From positions 1-11,922 of the forward strand of contig JAUQPV010000054.1 of NCBI GenBank assembly GCA_030550225.1: a stretch of 11,922 bases of DNA, given 5' to 3'. Below, one piece after another: positions 6,651 through 11,922 of the stretch. The DNA is from Acidobacteriota bacterium. Its GTDB lineage: Bacteria; Acidobacteriota; HRBIN11. Position 1 is the stretch's first letter. Each line of letters begins with the position of its first letter. The position numbers and the translations under genes were made by a program. The notes beneath the pieces were generated by a model. It was given only the letters and a program-made list of their open reading frames with translations. It did not search any database and was not told the DNA's origin.

Positions 6651-8201
6651 ATGAATGTACCACCTTTCCGGAACGAACCGTTCACAGACTTTTCGAATCC
6701 GGAAAACCGTCGCCGCATGGAGGAAGCCCTCCGGCAGGTCGAGGCTCAACTGGGCCGGGAGTACCCCCTGATCATCGGGGACCAAGAGATTTACACGAAC
6801 GAGAAGCTTTACTCTTACAATCCCTCTCAGAAGGACCAGGTCGTCGGCATCTTCCAGAAGGCCCAGCCCGAGCACGTGGACAGGGCTCTCGAGACCGCCT
6901 GGGCGGCTTTCGAGACCTGGCGATGGCTCCCGCCGGAAGAGCGGGCGGCCGTCCTCTTCCGGGCCGCCCGCCTCGCCCGGGACCGGAAGTTCGAGCTCAT
7001 CGCTTGGCAGGTCTTCGAGGTCGGCAAGAACTGGGCCGAGGCCGACGCTGACGTGGCTGAGACGATCGACTATCTGGAATTTTACGGCCGGGAAATGCTC
7101 CGCTATGGGGCGCCCCAGCCCCTGACGCCCTTCCCCGGCGAGGTCAATGAGTACCACTATATCCCCCTGGGGGCCGGAGCTGTCATCCCACCATGGAACT
7201 TCCCGATGGCCATCCTGGGAGGGATGACGACGGCGGCTGTCGTCACGGGGAACACGGTCGTCCTGAAGCCGTCCAGTGACTCACCGGCCGTCGGGTACCA
7301 GTACGTGCGGCTCATGCAGGAGGCCGGCCTGCCGCCGGGTGTCATCAACTTCGTGACGGGCGCCGGCGGGGCCATCGGTGACTACCTGGTGACCCATCCC
7401 CGGACGCGCTTTATCGCCTTCACAGGCTCGATGGAGGTCGGGTGCCGGATCTATGAGCTCGCCGCCAAGGTCCAACCGGGCCAGATTTGGCTCAAGCGGG
7501 TCATCGCCGAGATGGGCGGCAAAGACGCCATCATCATCGACCGGGAGGTCCCCGACATGGACGAGGCCGTCCGGGCCGTCGTCGTGTCGGCCTTCGGCTT
7601 CCAGGGCCAGAAGTGCTCAGCTTGCTCCCGGCTCATCCTCGATGCGGCCATCTACGACGAGTTCCTACGGCGGCTCGTCACTCAAGTCGAGGCCATCGAG
7701 GTCGGTCCGGCTCGGGACAACTACTTCATGGGGCCGGTCATTAATGCGGCCGCCGAGAAAAAGATCTTGGAGTACATCGAGATCGGTAAGAAAGAAGGCC
7801 GTCTCGTCGCCGGCGGTCGGAAGGCCGAGGGGAACGGTTACTTCATCCGGCCGACGGTCTTCGCCGATGTCGACCCCAAGGCCCGCATCGCCCAAGAGGA
7901 AATTTTTGGACCGGTCCTGGCCGTCTTGAAGGCCCGGGACTTCGACCACGCCTTGGAGATCGCCAACGACACGATCTATGGCCTGACGGGATCGGTCTTC
8001 ACCCGGAATCGGGAGAAGATCCTGAAGGCCAAGCGGTACTTCCACTGTGGGAACCTGTACATCAACCGCAAGTGCACGGGAGCGCTGGTCGACGTCCATC
8101 CCTTCGGCGGCTTCCACATGTCGGGGACGGACTCGAAGGCCGGCGGACGGGATTACCTCCTGCTGTTCTTACAGGGCAAGTCGATTTCGGAGAAACTGTA
8201 G
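6651..8201 (+). CDS. pruA: 1-pyrroline-5-carboxylate dehydrogenase (ALDH superfamily)
   Basis: The 516-aa product is a monofunctional P5C dehydrogenase (also called RocA). It oxidises glutamate-5-semialdehyde to glutamate with NAD+, the second step of proline catabolism. Length matches the Thermus-type enzyme as I recall it. Visible are IPPWNFPMAILGG (179-191), the NAD-binding VLKPSSDSPAVG and FTGSMEVG (258-265), the general-base Glu287 in IAEMGGKDAII, the nucleophile Cys322 in GFQGQKCSACSR, EEIFGPVLAV (417-426), and the substrate-anchor region CTGALVDVHPFGGFHMSGTDSKAGG near the C-terminus. The N-terminal extension (NPENRRRMEEALRQV, GREYPLIIGDQEI) is typical of RocA/PruA rather than general ALDHs. 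No proline dehydrogenase (putB) is visible; it may lie elsewhere. The stop is followed within 4 nt by an 8-mer repeat tract. Confidence 0.95.
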   Translation: MNVPPFRNEPFTDFSNPENRRRMEEALRQVEAQLGREYPLIIGDQEIYTNEKLYSYNPSQKDQVVGIFQKAQPEHVDRALETAWAAFETWRWLPPEERAAVLFRAARLARDRKFELIAWQVFEVGKNWAEADADVAETIDYLEFYGREMLRYGAPQPLTPFPGEVNEYHYIPLGAGAVIPPWNFPMAILGGMTTAAVVTGNTVVLKPSSDSPAVGYQYVRLMQEAGLPPGVINFVTGAGGAIGDYLVTHPRTRFIAFTGSMEVGCRIYELAAKVQPGQIWLKRVIAEMGGKDAIIIDREVPDMDEAVRAVVVSAFGFQGQKCSACSRLILDAAIYDEFLRRLVTQVEAIEVGPARDNYFMGPVINAAAEKKILEYIEIGKKEGRLVAGGRKAEGNGYFIRPTVFADVDPKARIAQEEIFGPVLAVLKARDFDHALEIANDTIYGLTGSVFTRNREKILKAKRYFHCGNLYINRKCTGALVDVHPFGGFHMSGTDSKAGGRDYLLLFLQGKSISEKL

Positions 8202-8204
8202 ATC

Positions 8205-8290
8205 ATTCGGGAATTCGGCAATTCGGTAGTTCGGCAGATGGGCAGTTCGGCAGTCGGCAGATAGGCAGGTGGGTAGATAGAGGGGTAGAG
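8205..8290. repeat. 8-bp tandem repeat tract, left arm of an inverted pair
   Basis: About eleven units with period 8 and consensus NTTCGGCA: ATTCGGGA, ATTCGGCA, ATTCGGTA, GTTCGGCA, GATGGGCA, GTTCGGCA, GTCGGCA (7 nt), GATAGGCA, GGTGGGTA, then decaying units. It starts 4 nt after the pruA stop. The units are the reverse complement of those at 8474-8559. Confidence 0.85.
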
Positions 8291-8473
8291 ACAACTCGTG
8301 GGGTCATCGATGCGGGTGCCGCCGGGACGGCGGCGGTCGGACCGGCCCGTCGGGTCGTCTCGGCTCAGAATACCTGCCTGGATGCGGGCGTCCGCCTCAG
8401 GGGCGGGCACCATCCCGCTGTCGTCCCGAGCGACTCCGGATGGGGACGCAGGCCATTCCCCTTGGACTACCCA

Positions 8474-8559
8474 CTGCCGAACTCCCGAACCGCCGAATTC
8501 CCGGATTCCCGAATTCCCGACCTGCCGAATTGCCCAGCTGCCGAATTCCCGACTTTCCG
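8474..8559. repeat. 8-bp tandem repeat tract, right arm of an inverted pair
   Basis: Ten consecutive 8-nt units without any slip, then a partial one: CTGCCGAA, CTCCCGAA, CCGCCGAA, TTCCCGGA, TTCCCGAA, TTCCCGAC, CTGCCGAA, TTGCCCAG, CTGCCGAA, TTCCCGAC, TTTCCG. The consensus YTSCCGAA is the reverse complement of the left-arm consensus TTCGGCA. It ends 4 nt before the ribosome-binding region of the TPR gene. Confidence 0.88.
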
Positions 8560-8563
8560 CGGT

Positions 8564-8568
8564 GGAGG
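8564..8568 (+). promoter_or_regulatory. Ribosome binding site of the TPR gene
   Basis: GGAGG lies 6 nt before the ATG at 8575. It selects this start, which also gives a signal peptide, over the in-frame ATG at 8440 whose extension is translated repeat tract. Confidence 0.75.
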
Positions 8569-8574
8569 TGTTCG

Positions 8575-9516
8575 ATGGTGCGGCATCGTGCGAGCCTGAT
8601 GCGTATCATAGGACTCGTCCTGATGAGTCTGGTCGTCGGGTGGACGGTCTCGGCCCAAGAGAAGGCCAAGACGGAGAAAAAGCAGGAAGCGCACCAACCT
8701 GGGAAGGCGGCCGTCAAGGGTGCCGTCGTCGACCTTCAGGGCCAGCCTATCCCGGGGGTCCAATTGACGTTCCAATTGGAAGACACCGTGACCGTCACGG
8801 TCCAGACCGACGAAAAGGGGGAGTTCTTCATCGACAATGTCACGCCGGGTATCTACACAGTGAAGGTCGAAAAGCCGGGTTACAAGACCTTCATCGAGAC
8901 TCAAAAGCTGGAGCCGGATACCCTCCTCACGTATCGGGTCAAGCTTCCGACCGAAGAAGAGGCCAAGGTCATCCGAGGCGGCGACGACTGGAAACAGGCC
9001 AACGAAGCCTTCAAGCAGGCCCAAAGCGCTCGCGCTCGGGGCGACCTCCAACAGGCCGCCCAGCACTATCAGACGGCCAAGGCGTACTTCCAGAAGGTCG
9101 TCGAACAGGACCCGACTTACGCCCAGGCCTACTTTAACCTGGCCCTGACGCAGGCCATCCTGGGCGAGTGCGAAGCGGCCCTCCAGAATTTCCAGCGGGC
9201 CGTAGACCAGCAATTCCAGCCGTCGGGCAATGTCCTCTTGACCTATCATGCGGCCCGCGCGCAGTGTTTTGAACGGCTGAACCGGTGGGCCGACGCCGCC
9301 AACGAGTATGAAGCCCTCATCAAGCTGATGCCTGACAACGGGACCTTCTACCTGAATATCGGCCAGGCGTATGTCCGGAGTGAGCAATACGAGAAGGCCC
9401 TGGAGGCCTACCGGAAATTCCTCCAACTCGAACCCCATGCCCCGGAAGCCAAGCAGGTCCGGGTCGAGATCGACAAGCTGAAGCAGCTCCTCGAACAGCA
9501 GAGGAAGCCGAAGTAG
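8575..9516 (+). CDS. Secreted TPR protein with carboxypeptidase-regulatory-like domain
   Basis: The 313-aa product begins with a signal peptide: basic MVRHR, a hydrophobic core IIGLVLMSLVVG and a likely cleavage after VSA (about residue 27). A Lys/Glu-rich linker follows. Residues about 46-123 form a carboxypeptidase-regulatory-like beta sandwich (KGAVVDLQGQPIPGVQLTF, TDEKGEFFIDNVTPGIYTVKV, KPGYKTF). Residues about 139-290 contain tetratricopeptide repeats, the clearest being YFQKVVEQDPTYAQAYFNLA (171-190) and NGTFYLNIGQAYVRSEQYEK (255-274). The C-terminus is a Lys/Gln-rich helix. No catalytic motif is visible, so a periplasmic or surface scaffolding role is inferred only from architecture. 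This domain pairing is, from memory, frequent in Acidobacteriota-like genomes. The gene stands alone between repeat-filled gaps. Confidence 0.85.
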   Translation: MVRHRASLMRIIGLVLMSLVVGWTVSAQEKAKTEKKQEAHQPGKAAVKGAVVDLQGQPIPGVQLTFQLEDTVTVTVQTDEKGEFFIDNVTPGIYTVKVEKPGYKTFIETQKLEPDTLLTYRVKLPTEEEAKVIRGGDDWKQANEAFKQAQSARARGDLQQAAQHYQTAKAYFQKVVEQDPTYAQAYFNLALTQAILGECEAALQNFQRAVDQQFQPSGNVLLTYHAARAQCFERLNRWADAANEYEALIKLMPDNGTFYLNIGQAYVRSEQYEKALEAYRKFLQLEPHAPEAKQVRVEIDKLKQLLEQQRKPK

Positions 9517-9573
9517 CCTGGGTCGCTGGGGTCAGGGATGCCAGCGCACGTGGAAGGGGGATGGGCTGGATGT

Positions 9574-9591
9574 GTCCGATCCGTCCGATCC
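9574..9591. repeat. Perfect 9-bp tandem duplication in the TPR-ftcD gap
   Basis: GTCCGATCC occurs twice head to tail. It lies in the 157-nt gap 9517-9673, which otherwise holds G-rich sequence on its left and pyrimidine-rich sequence on its right, with no clear promoter or terminator. Confidence 0.65.
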
Positions 9592-9650
9592 GGGATGCCC
9601 GAACCCACGGGGATGGGCAGAGGCCGCATTCACTCTCTCGCATTTCCTAA

Positions 9651-9673
9651 CCCTCCACCCTCCCTGATCTCCG
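9651..9673 (+). promoter_or_regulatory. Pyrimidine-rich leader of the formimidoyltransferase gene, no Shine-Dalgarno
   Basis: The bases directly before the ATG at 9674 contain CCCTCC and CCCTCCC, which resemble the anti-Shine-Dalgarno sequence rather than its complement, in contrast to the strong GGAGG sites of neighbouring genes. Translation may be leaderless or structure-dependent, or the start may be misplaced. However, MMRIIECVPNVSEGRR is the expected N-terminus of the family. Confidence 0.45.
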
Positions 9674-11062
9674 ATGATGCGGATCATCGAGTGCGTCCCG
9701 AACGTCAGTGAGGGCCGGCGGGCCGAGGTCCTCGACCGGTTCGTCCGGCTCCTTCAAGCCCAGCCTGGCGTCCTGCTCTTGGACTACCACGCCGACTCGG
9801 ACCACAACCGGACCGTCTTCACGATGATCGGCGACGGCCCCGCTCTCCTGTCGGCCATGCTGGCCCTCTACGATCTGGCTGTCGAGCTCATCGACATGCG
9901 CCAACACCGGGGTGAGCACCCCCGGGCCGGCGCCGTGGACGTCTGCCCCTTTGTGCCCATCGCCGGGGTCACGATGGAGGACTGCGTGGCCCTCGCCCGT
10001 GAGTTGGGCCGCCAAGTCGCCGAACGATTTCAGATTCCCGTCTTCCTGTACGCCCACGCCGCCACGCGGGAGGACCGGCGGGAGCTACCGAACATCCGGA
10101 AGGGCGAGTTCGAGGGCTGGTTCGAAAAAATCAAAGACCCGAACTGGAAACCCGACTTCGGGCCGGACCGCGTCCATCCGACGGCGGGCATCACGGTCAT
10201 CGGTGCCCGGCCGCCCCTGATCGCCTACAACGTGAACTTAGGGACGGCCGACCTCGCCGTCGCCGACCGCATCGCTCGGGCCGTCCGCTTCTCCAGCGGC
10301 GGCTTCCGCAACGTCCAGGCCCGGGGCATGAAGCTGGAAGCCCGCCAGCAGGTCCAGGTGTCGATGAACCTGCTGGACTTCCGCCAGACGCCCATCCACC
10401 GGGTCTTCGAGGTCATCCGGGCCGAAGCCGAGCGCTTCGGCGTGCCCGTCGTGGGTTCCGAAATCGTCGGTCTGGTCCCCCTGGAAGCCATCGTCCAGGC
10501 GGCGGACTTCTACCTCCGGCTGGAGAACTTCTCCGTCGACCAGGTCCTGGAGTGGCGAATCCAGCAGGCCCTCGCCGAACGCCCGGCCCCACCGGCCGCC
10601 CCCTCGCCGCCGACCCCCGGCCCCCGACCGCGGGCCCTGCGGCGGGTCCTGATGAGCCTGGTCACCCGCGCCGTCGAGGCCCGTCTGGAGGATGCGGACA
10701 TCCTCGAATGGCTCCGTCGCTTTCGATGGCCCGACGCTCAGGTGCACTGTCCCCACTGCGGGAGTGCCCAAGTCCGGGCCTATCGGTCTCCGTCGCGTCG
10801 CCGAGTCGTCGTCACCTATCGGTGCCGGTCCTGCCGCCGTCGGTTCAACGACAAGACGGGCACCGTCTTTGCCCAGACGCGCCTTCCGATGGCTCGTTGG
10901 TTTGCGGCCGCCCTTCTCATTGAGCTCGGTGCCGGTCGCCGGAGCCTCCAACGCTACCTGGGGGTCGACCGGGCCACGGCCCGCCGCATGTGGAACGGCC
11001 TGACTCGAGACGCCCGCCTCCGTCAGGCCATAATCCGGTCCATGGCGGATCTCCTCACCTAA
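9674..11062 (+). CDS. Glutamate formimidoyltransferase fused to an IS1595-type zinc ribbon/HTH
   Basis: The 462-aa single frame has two unrelated parts. Residues 1-300 are a full FtcD-type formimidoyltransferase, which moves the formimino group of N-formimidoylglutamate to tetrahydrofolate, releasing glutamate in histidine breakdown. Visible are ECVPNVSEGRR, DHNRTVFTMIG, the catalytic His82 in MRQHRGEHPRAGAVDVCPFV, AGITVIGARPPLIAYNVNL and VVGSEIVGLVPLEA. A Pro-rich linker (about 301-325) follows. Residues about 345-395 then match the zinc ribbon at the N-terminus of IS1595 transposases: LRRFRWPDAQVHCPHCG (Cys359, Cys362), TYRCRSCRRRF (Cys384, Cys387) and TGTVFAQTRLPMARWF. A helical HTH-like segment (about 406-440, GRRSLQRYLGVDRATARRMW) ends the protein. 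The transposase DDE domain is absent and there is no cyclodeaminase domain. No other hut genes are in the window. A DNA-binding or regulatory role of the tail is inference. Confidence 0.9.
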   Translation: MMRIIECVPNVSEGRRAEVLDRFVRLLQAQPGVLLLDYHADSDHNRTVFTMIGDGPALLSAMLALYDLAVELIDMRQHRGEHPRAGAVDVCPFVPIAGVTMEDCVALARELGRQVAERFQIPVFLYAHAATREDRRELPNIRKGEFEGWFEKIKDPNWKPDFGPDRVHPTAGITVIGARPPLIAYNVNLGTADLAVADRIARAVRFSSGGFRNVQARGMKLEARQQVQVSMNLLDFRQTPIHRVFEVIRAEAERFGVPVVGSEIVGLVPLEAIVQAADFYLRLENFSVDQVLEWRIQQALAERPAPPAAPSPPTPGPRPRALRRVLMSLVTRAVEARLEDADILEWLRRFRWPDAQVHCPHCGSAQVRAYRSPSRRRVVVTYRCRSCRRRFNDKTGTVFAQTRLPMARWFAAALLIELGAGRRSLQRYLGVDRATARRMWNGLTRDARLRQAIIRSMADLLT

Positions 11063-11123
11063 CATAGCCGTTCGGCCCGTGAGAATGGCGTCGGAACAGC
11101 CCCTTCCCATTGCTCGGGAAGCA

Positions 11124-11270
11124 CGATTTTTCAAGCAAGATGCGAGATGCGGGATGCGAGATACGAGATAAGGTGTACGGATGAGGTCACCACTCCTGGC
11201 GGCAGGAACGATCGGCCCGGAGCTCATCCGTCTATCCCCGTCCCGCATCCCGTATCTTGCTTGAAAATCG
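11124..11270. repeat. Long inverted repeat with 7-mer arms (MITE-like or structured RNA)
   Basis: The outer arms CGATTTTTCAAGCAAGAT (11124-11141) and ATCTTGCTTGAAAATCG (11254-11270) are reverse complements except for one extra T. Inward, the left arm continues with 7-mers ATGCGAG, ATGCGGG, ATGCGAG, ATACGAG (11140-11167), which pair imperfectly with ATCCCCG, TCCCGC, ATCCCGT on the right. An inner perfect 9-bp stem ACGGATGAG/CTCATCCGT (11177-11185 and 11223-11231) closes a loop holding a small hairpin TCCTG-GCGG-CAGGA. No target-site duplication or T-run is evident. Confidence 0.8.
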
Positions 11271-11383
11271 TCTTTCCCGCAGGGTCGGAAAGGCCGAATC
11301 CATGCGGGTTTTCGCGAACCGAACGACTCTGCTAAAAGGGAGTGGAGAAGAACGGTCTCCCAAACGGAACCCGAGCGAGCCCG

Positions 11384-11413
11384 TTACTCCGTCACTTGTC
11401 ACTCCGTCACTTT
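11384..11413. repeat. 15-bp direct repeat, two copies
   Basis: TTACTCCGTCACTTG and TCACTCCGTCACTTT are adjacent and match at 13 of 15 positions. Each copy is itself made of two 7/8-nt units (TCACTCCG, TCACTTG). It ends 13 nt before the next ATG, within the 5' leader of the membrane-protein gene. Confidence 0.7.
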
Positions 11414-11426
11414 CTTTTAGGGACCG

Positions 11427-11922
11427 ATGGTGGCCGAACGCTGGCGACCATGGCGCATCGGGGCCGGTTACGTCGTAGGGGCGACGCTGGGAATCCTCCT
11501 CTACTGGGCGCTTCAGGGCTTCGTCCCCGGTCGAGCCTGGCTTCGGGCCGACGGGGACCCGACGCTCATTGCGGCCCTTCTCAAGTGGCACGGCCGAACG
11601 CTGGCCGAGGGCCGCTTCCGGTTTGCGGACCCGCCGTTCTTCTATCCGTATCGGTCCGTCGCCTTCTTCACGGAAAACTTCATCGGTCCAGGCGTCTTGC
11701 TGAGCTTCCTGCACCGGGCGCCGATGGAGGTCGTCTACACGTGGGCCCTCTTCATCGGTCACGTCACGACGTTCGCCGCTGGCATGTATCTATTTCGACA
11801 AATCCCGGTCGCCTGGCCGGTCGCCGGCCTGGCCGCCTCGCTCCATACGTTCAACTACACCCGTCTACTCTTGGGATATTCCCATCTCCACGTCGTATAC
11901 GACGCCCCGGCCCTGCTGGCCG
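11427..11922 (+). CDS. Multi-pass membrane protein, GT-C glycosyltransferase-like, 3' partial
   Basis: The frame is open to the right edge, with 165 codons visible. An in-frame TAG at 11418 limits the start to the ATG at 11427 or the adjacent GTG at 11430. AGGGA (11419-11423) is better spaced for the GTG. A first membrane helix lies at about residues 11-32 (IGAGYVVGATLGILLYWALQGF). It is followed by a loop with acidic ADGDP (41-45) and the aromatic stretch ADPPFFYPYRSVAFF, then further hydrophobic segments at about 86-97, 101-123 and 128-150. This layout resembles polytopic GT-C sugar transferases, which use polyprenyl-phosphate sugars and have a catalytic acidic residue in the first external loop. 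I infer the class from layout only; substrate and exact family are unknown. Confidence 0.7.
   Translation, partial: MVAERWRPWRIGAGYVVGATLGILLYWALQGFVPGRAWLRADGDPTLIAALLKWHGRTLAEGRFRFADPPFFYPYRSVAFFTENFIGPGVLLSFLHRAPMEVVYTWALFIGHVTTFAAGMYLFRQIPVAWPVAGLAASLHTFNYTRLLLGYSHLHVVYDAPALLA

Larger units (their letters stand above)
8205..8559. other. Composite inverted element filling the pruA-TPR gap
   Basis: Two 8-mer arrays in opposite orientation (8205-8290 and 8474-8559) flank a 183-nt centre, and the whole could fold into one long imperfect hairpin. The centre has a perfect 6-bp hairpin with a 5-nt loop at 8318-8334 (GCCGCC/GGCGGC) and is GC-rich without a supported gene. No terminator T-run and no clear promoter are visible. 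Nearly all of the 373-nt gap is accounted for by this structure; the last 15 nt hold the ribosome binding site of the next gene. Confidence 0.6.
11063..11426. other. 364-nt intergenic region with inverted and direct repeats
   Basis: This gap between the fusion gene and the membrane-protein gene holds a large inverted repeat (11124-11270) and a short tandem duplication (11384-11413). The stretch 11271-11383 shows no gene; it contains a modest AT-richer spot (GCTAAAAGGG, about 11331-11340) that could belong to a promoter, but no convincing -35 partner. Confidence 0.55.

Noticed and set aside
8318..8334. Intrinsic terminator after pruA
   Set aside because: The GCCGCC/GGCGGC hairpin is sound, but it is followed by GC-rich sequence without a T-run and lies over 100 nt from the stop.
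8205..8559. CRISPR array
   Set aside because: Units are only 8 bp, directly adjacent and degenerate, with no unique spacers, and the two arrays face each other.
8298..8599. Small genes or N-terminal extensions in the pruA-TPR gap
   Set aside because: The frames there translate the 8-mer repeats into low-complexity peptides and lack ribosome binding sites. The TPR gene has a GGAGG and signal peptide at 8575.
9674..11062. Intact IS1595 insertion sequence
   Set aside because: Only the zinc ribbon and HTH-like part is present; the DDE catalytic domain and typical element ends are missing and the frame is continuous with the enzyme.

Overview
The window looks like chromosome of a GC-rich, Gram-negative bacterium outside the classical enteric group. 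It has lipopolysaccharide-export genes (lptB and an LptA/LptC-like partner), a sigma-54 gene, a long-form hibernation factor, a PtsN-like IIA protein and a full-length HPr kinase. It also has a delta-1-pyrroline-5-carboxylate dehydrogenase whose length (516 aa) and catalytic cysteine position match what I recall of the Thermus enzyme. Acidobacteriota or a related, possibly thermophilic, lineage is my best guess, but no marker here proves it. No rRNA, tRNA, CRISPR array or intact mobile element was recognised.

Positions 2-5304 hold a tight, co-directional block: lptA/lptC-like gene (5' end outside the window), lptB, rpoN, hpf, ptsN-like, hprK. The genes overlap or are separated by 7-10 nt, except for a 59-nt gap before hpf. 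This is the widely conserved lpt-rpoN-hpf-ptsN neighbourhood, with an HPr kinase added. It joins LPS transport to the nitrogen-PTS/sigma-54 regulatory set. The HprK copy appears to have lost the histidine of its catalytic His-Gly motif.

Positions 5327-6238 carry a minus-strand TIGR01777-type NAD-dependent epimerase, convergent with hprK. A 412-nt divergent gap separates it from the plus-strand genes: pruA/rocA (proline catabolism), a secreted TPR protein with a carboxypeptidase-regulatory-like domain, and a glutamate formimidoyltransferase. The formimidoyltransferase is fused to a C-terminal zinc ribbon plus helical region typical of the N-terminus of IS1595-family transposases, but without the transposase catalytic domain. 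A multi-pass membrane protein resembling GT-C glycosyltransferases runs off the right edge.

Two things stand out. One is the formimidoyltransferase/transposase-DNA-binding fusion, which could be a trigger enzyme in the style of PutA. The other is that every gap longer than about 150 nt contains short (7-9 bp, mostly 7-8) degenerate tandem repeats. In two gaps these form large inverted pairs (8205-8559 and 11124-11270) able to fold into long hairpins. The tracts begin a few bases from stop codons and end a few bases from ribosome binding sites, so they make up much of the intergenic DNA in the right half of the window.
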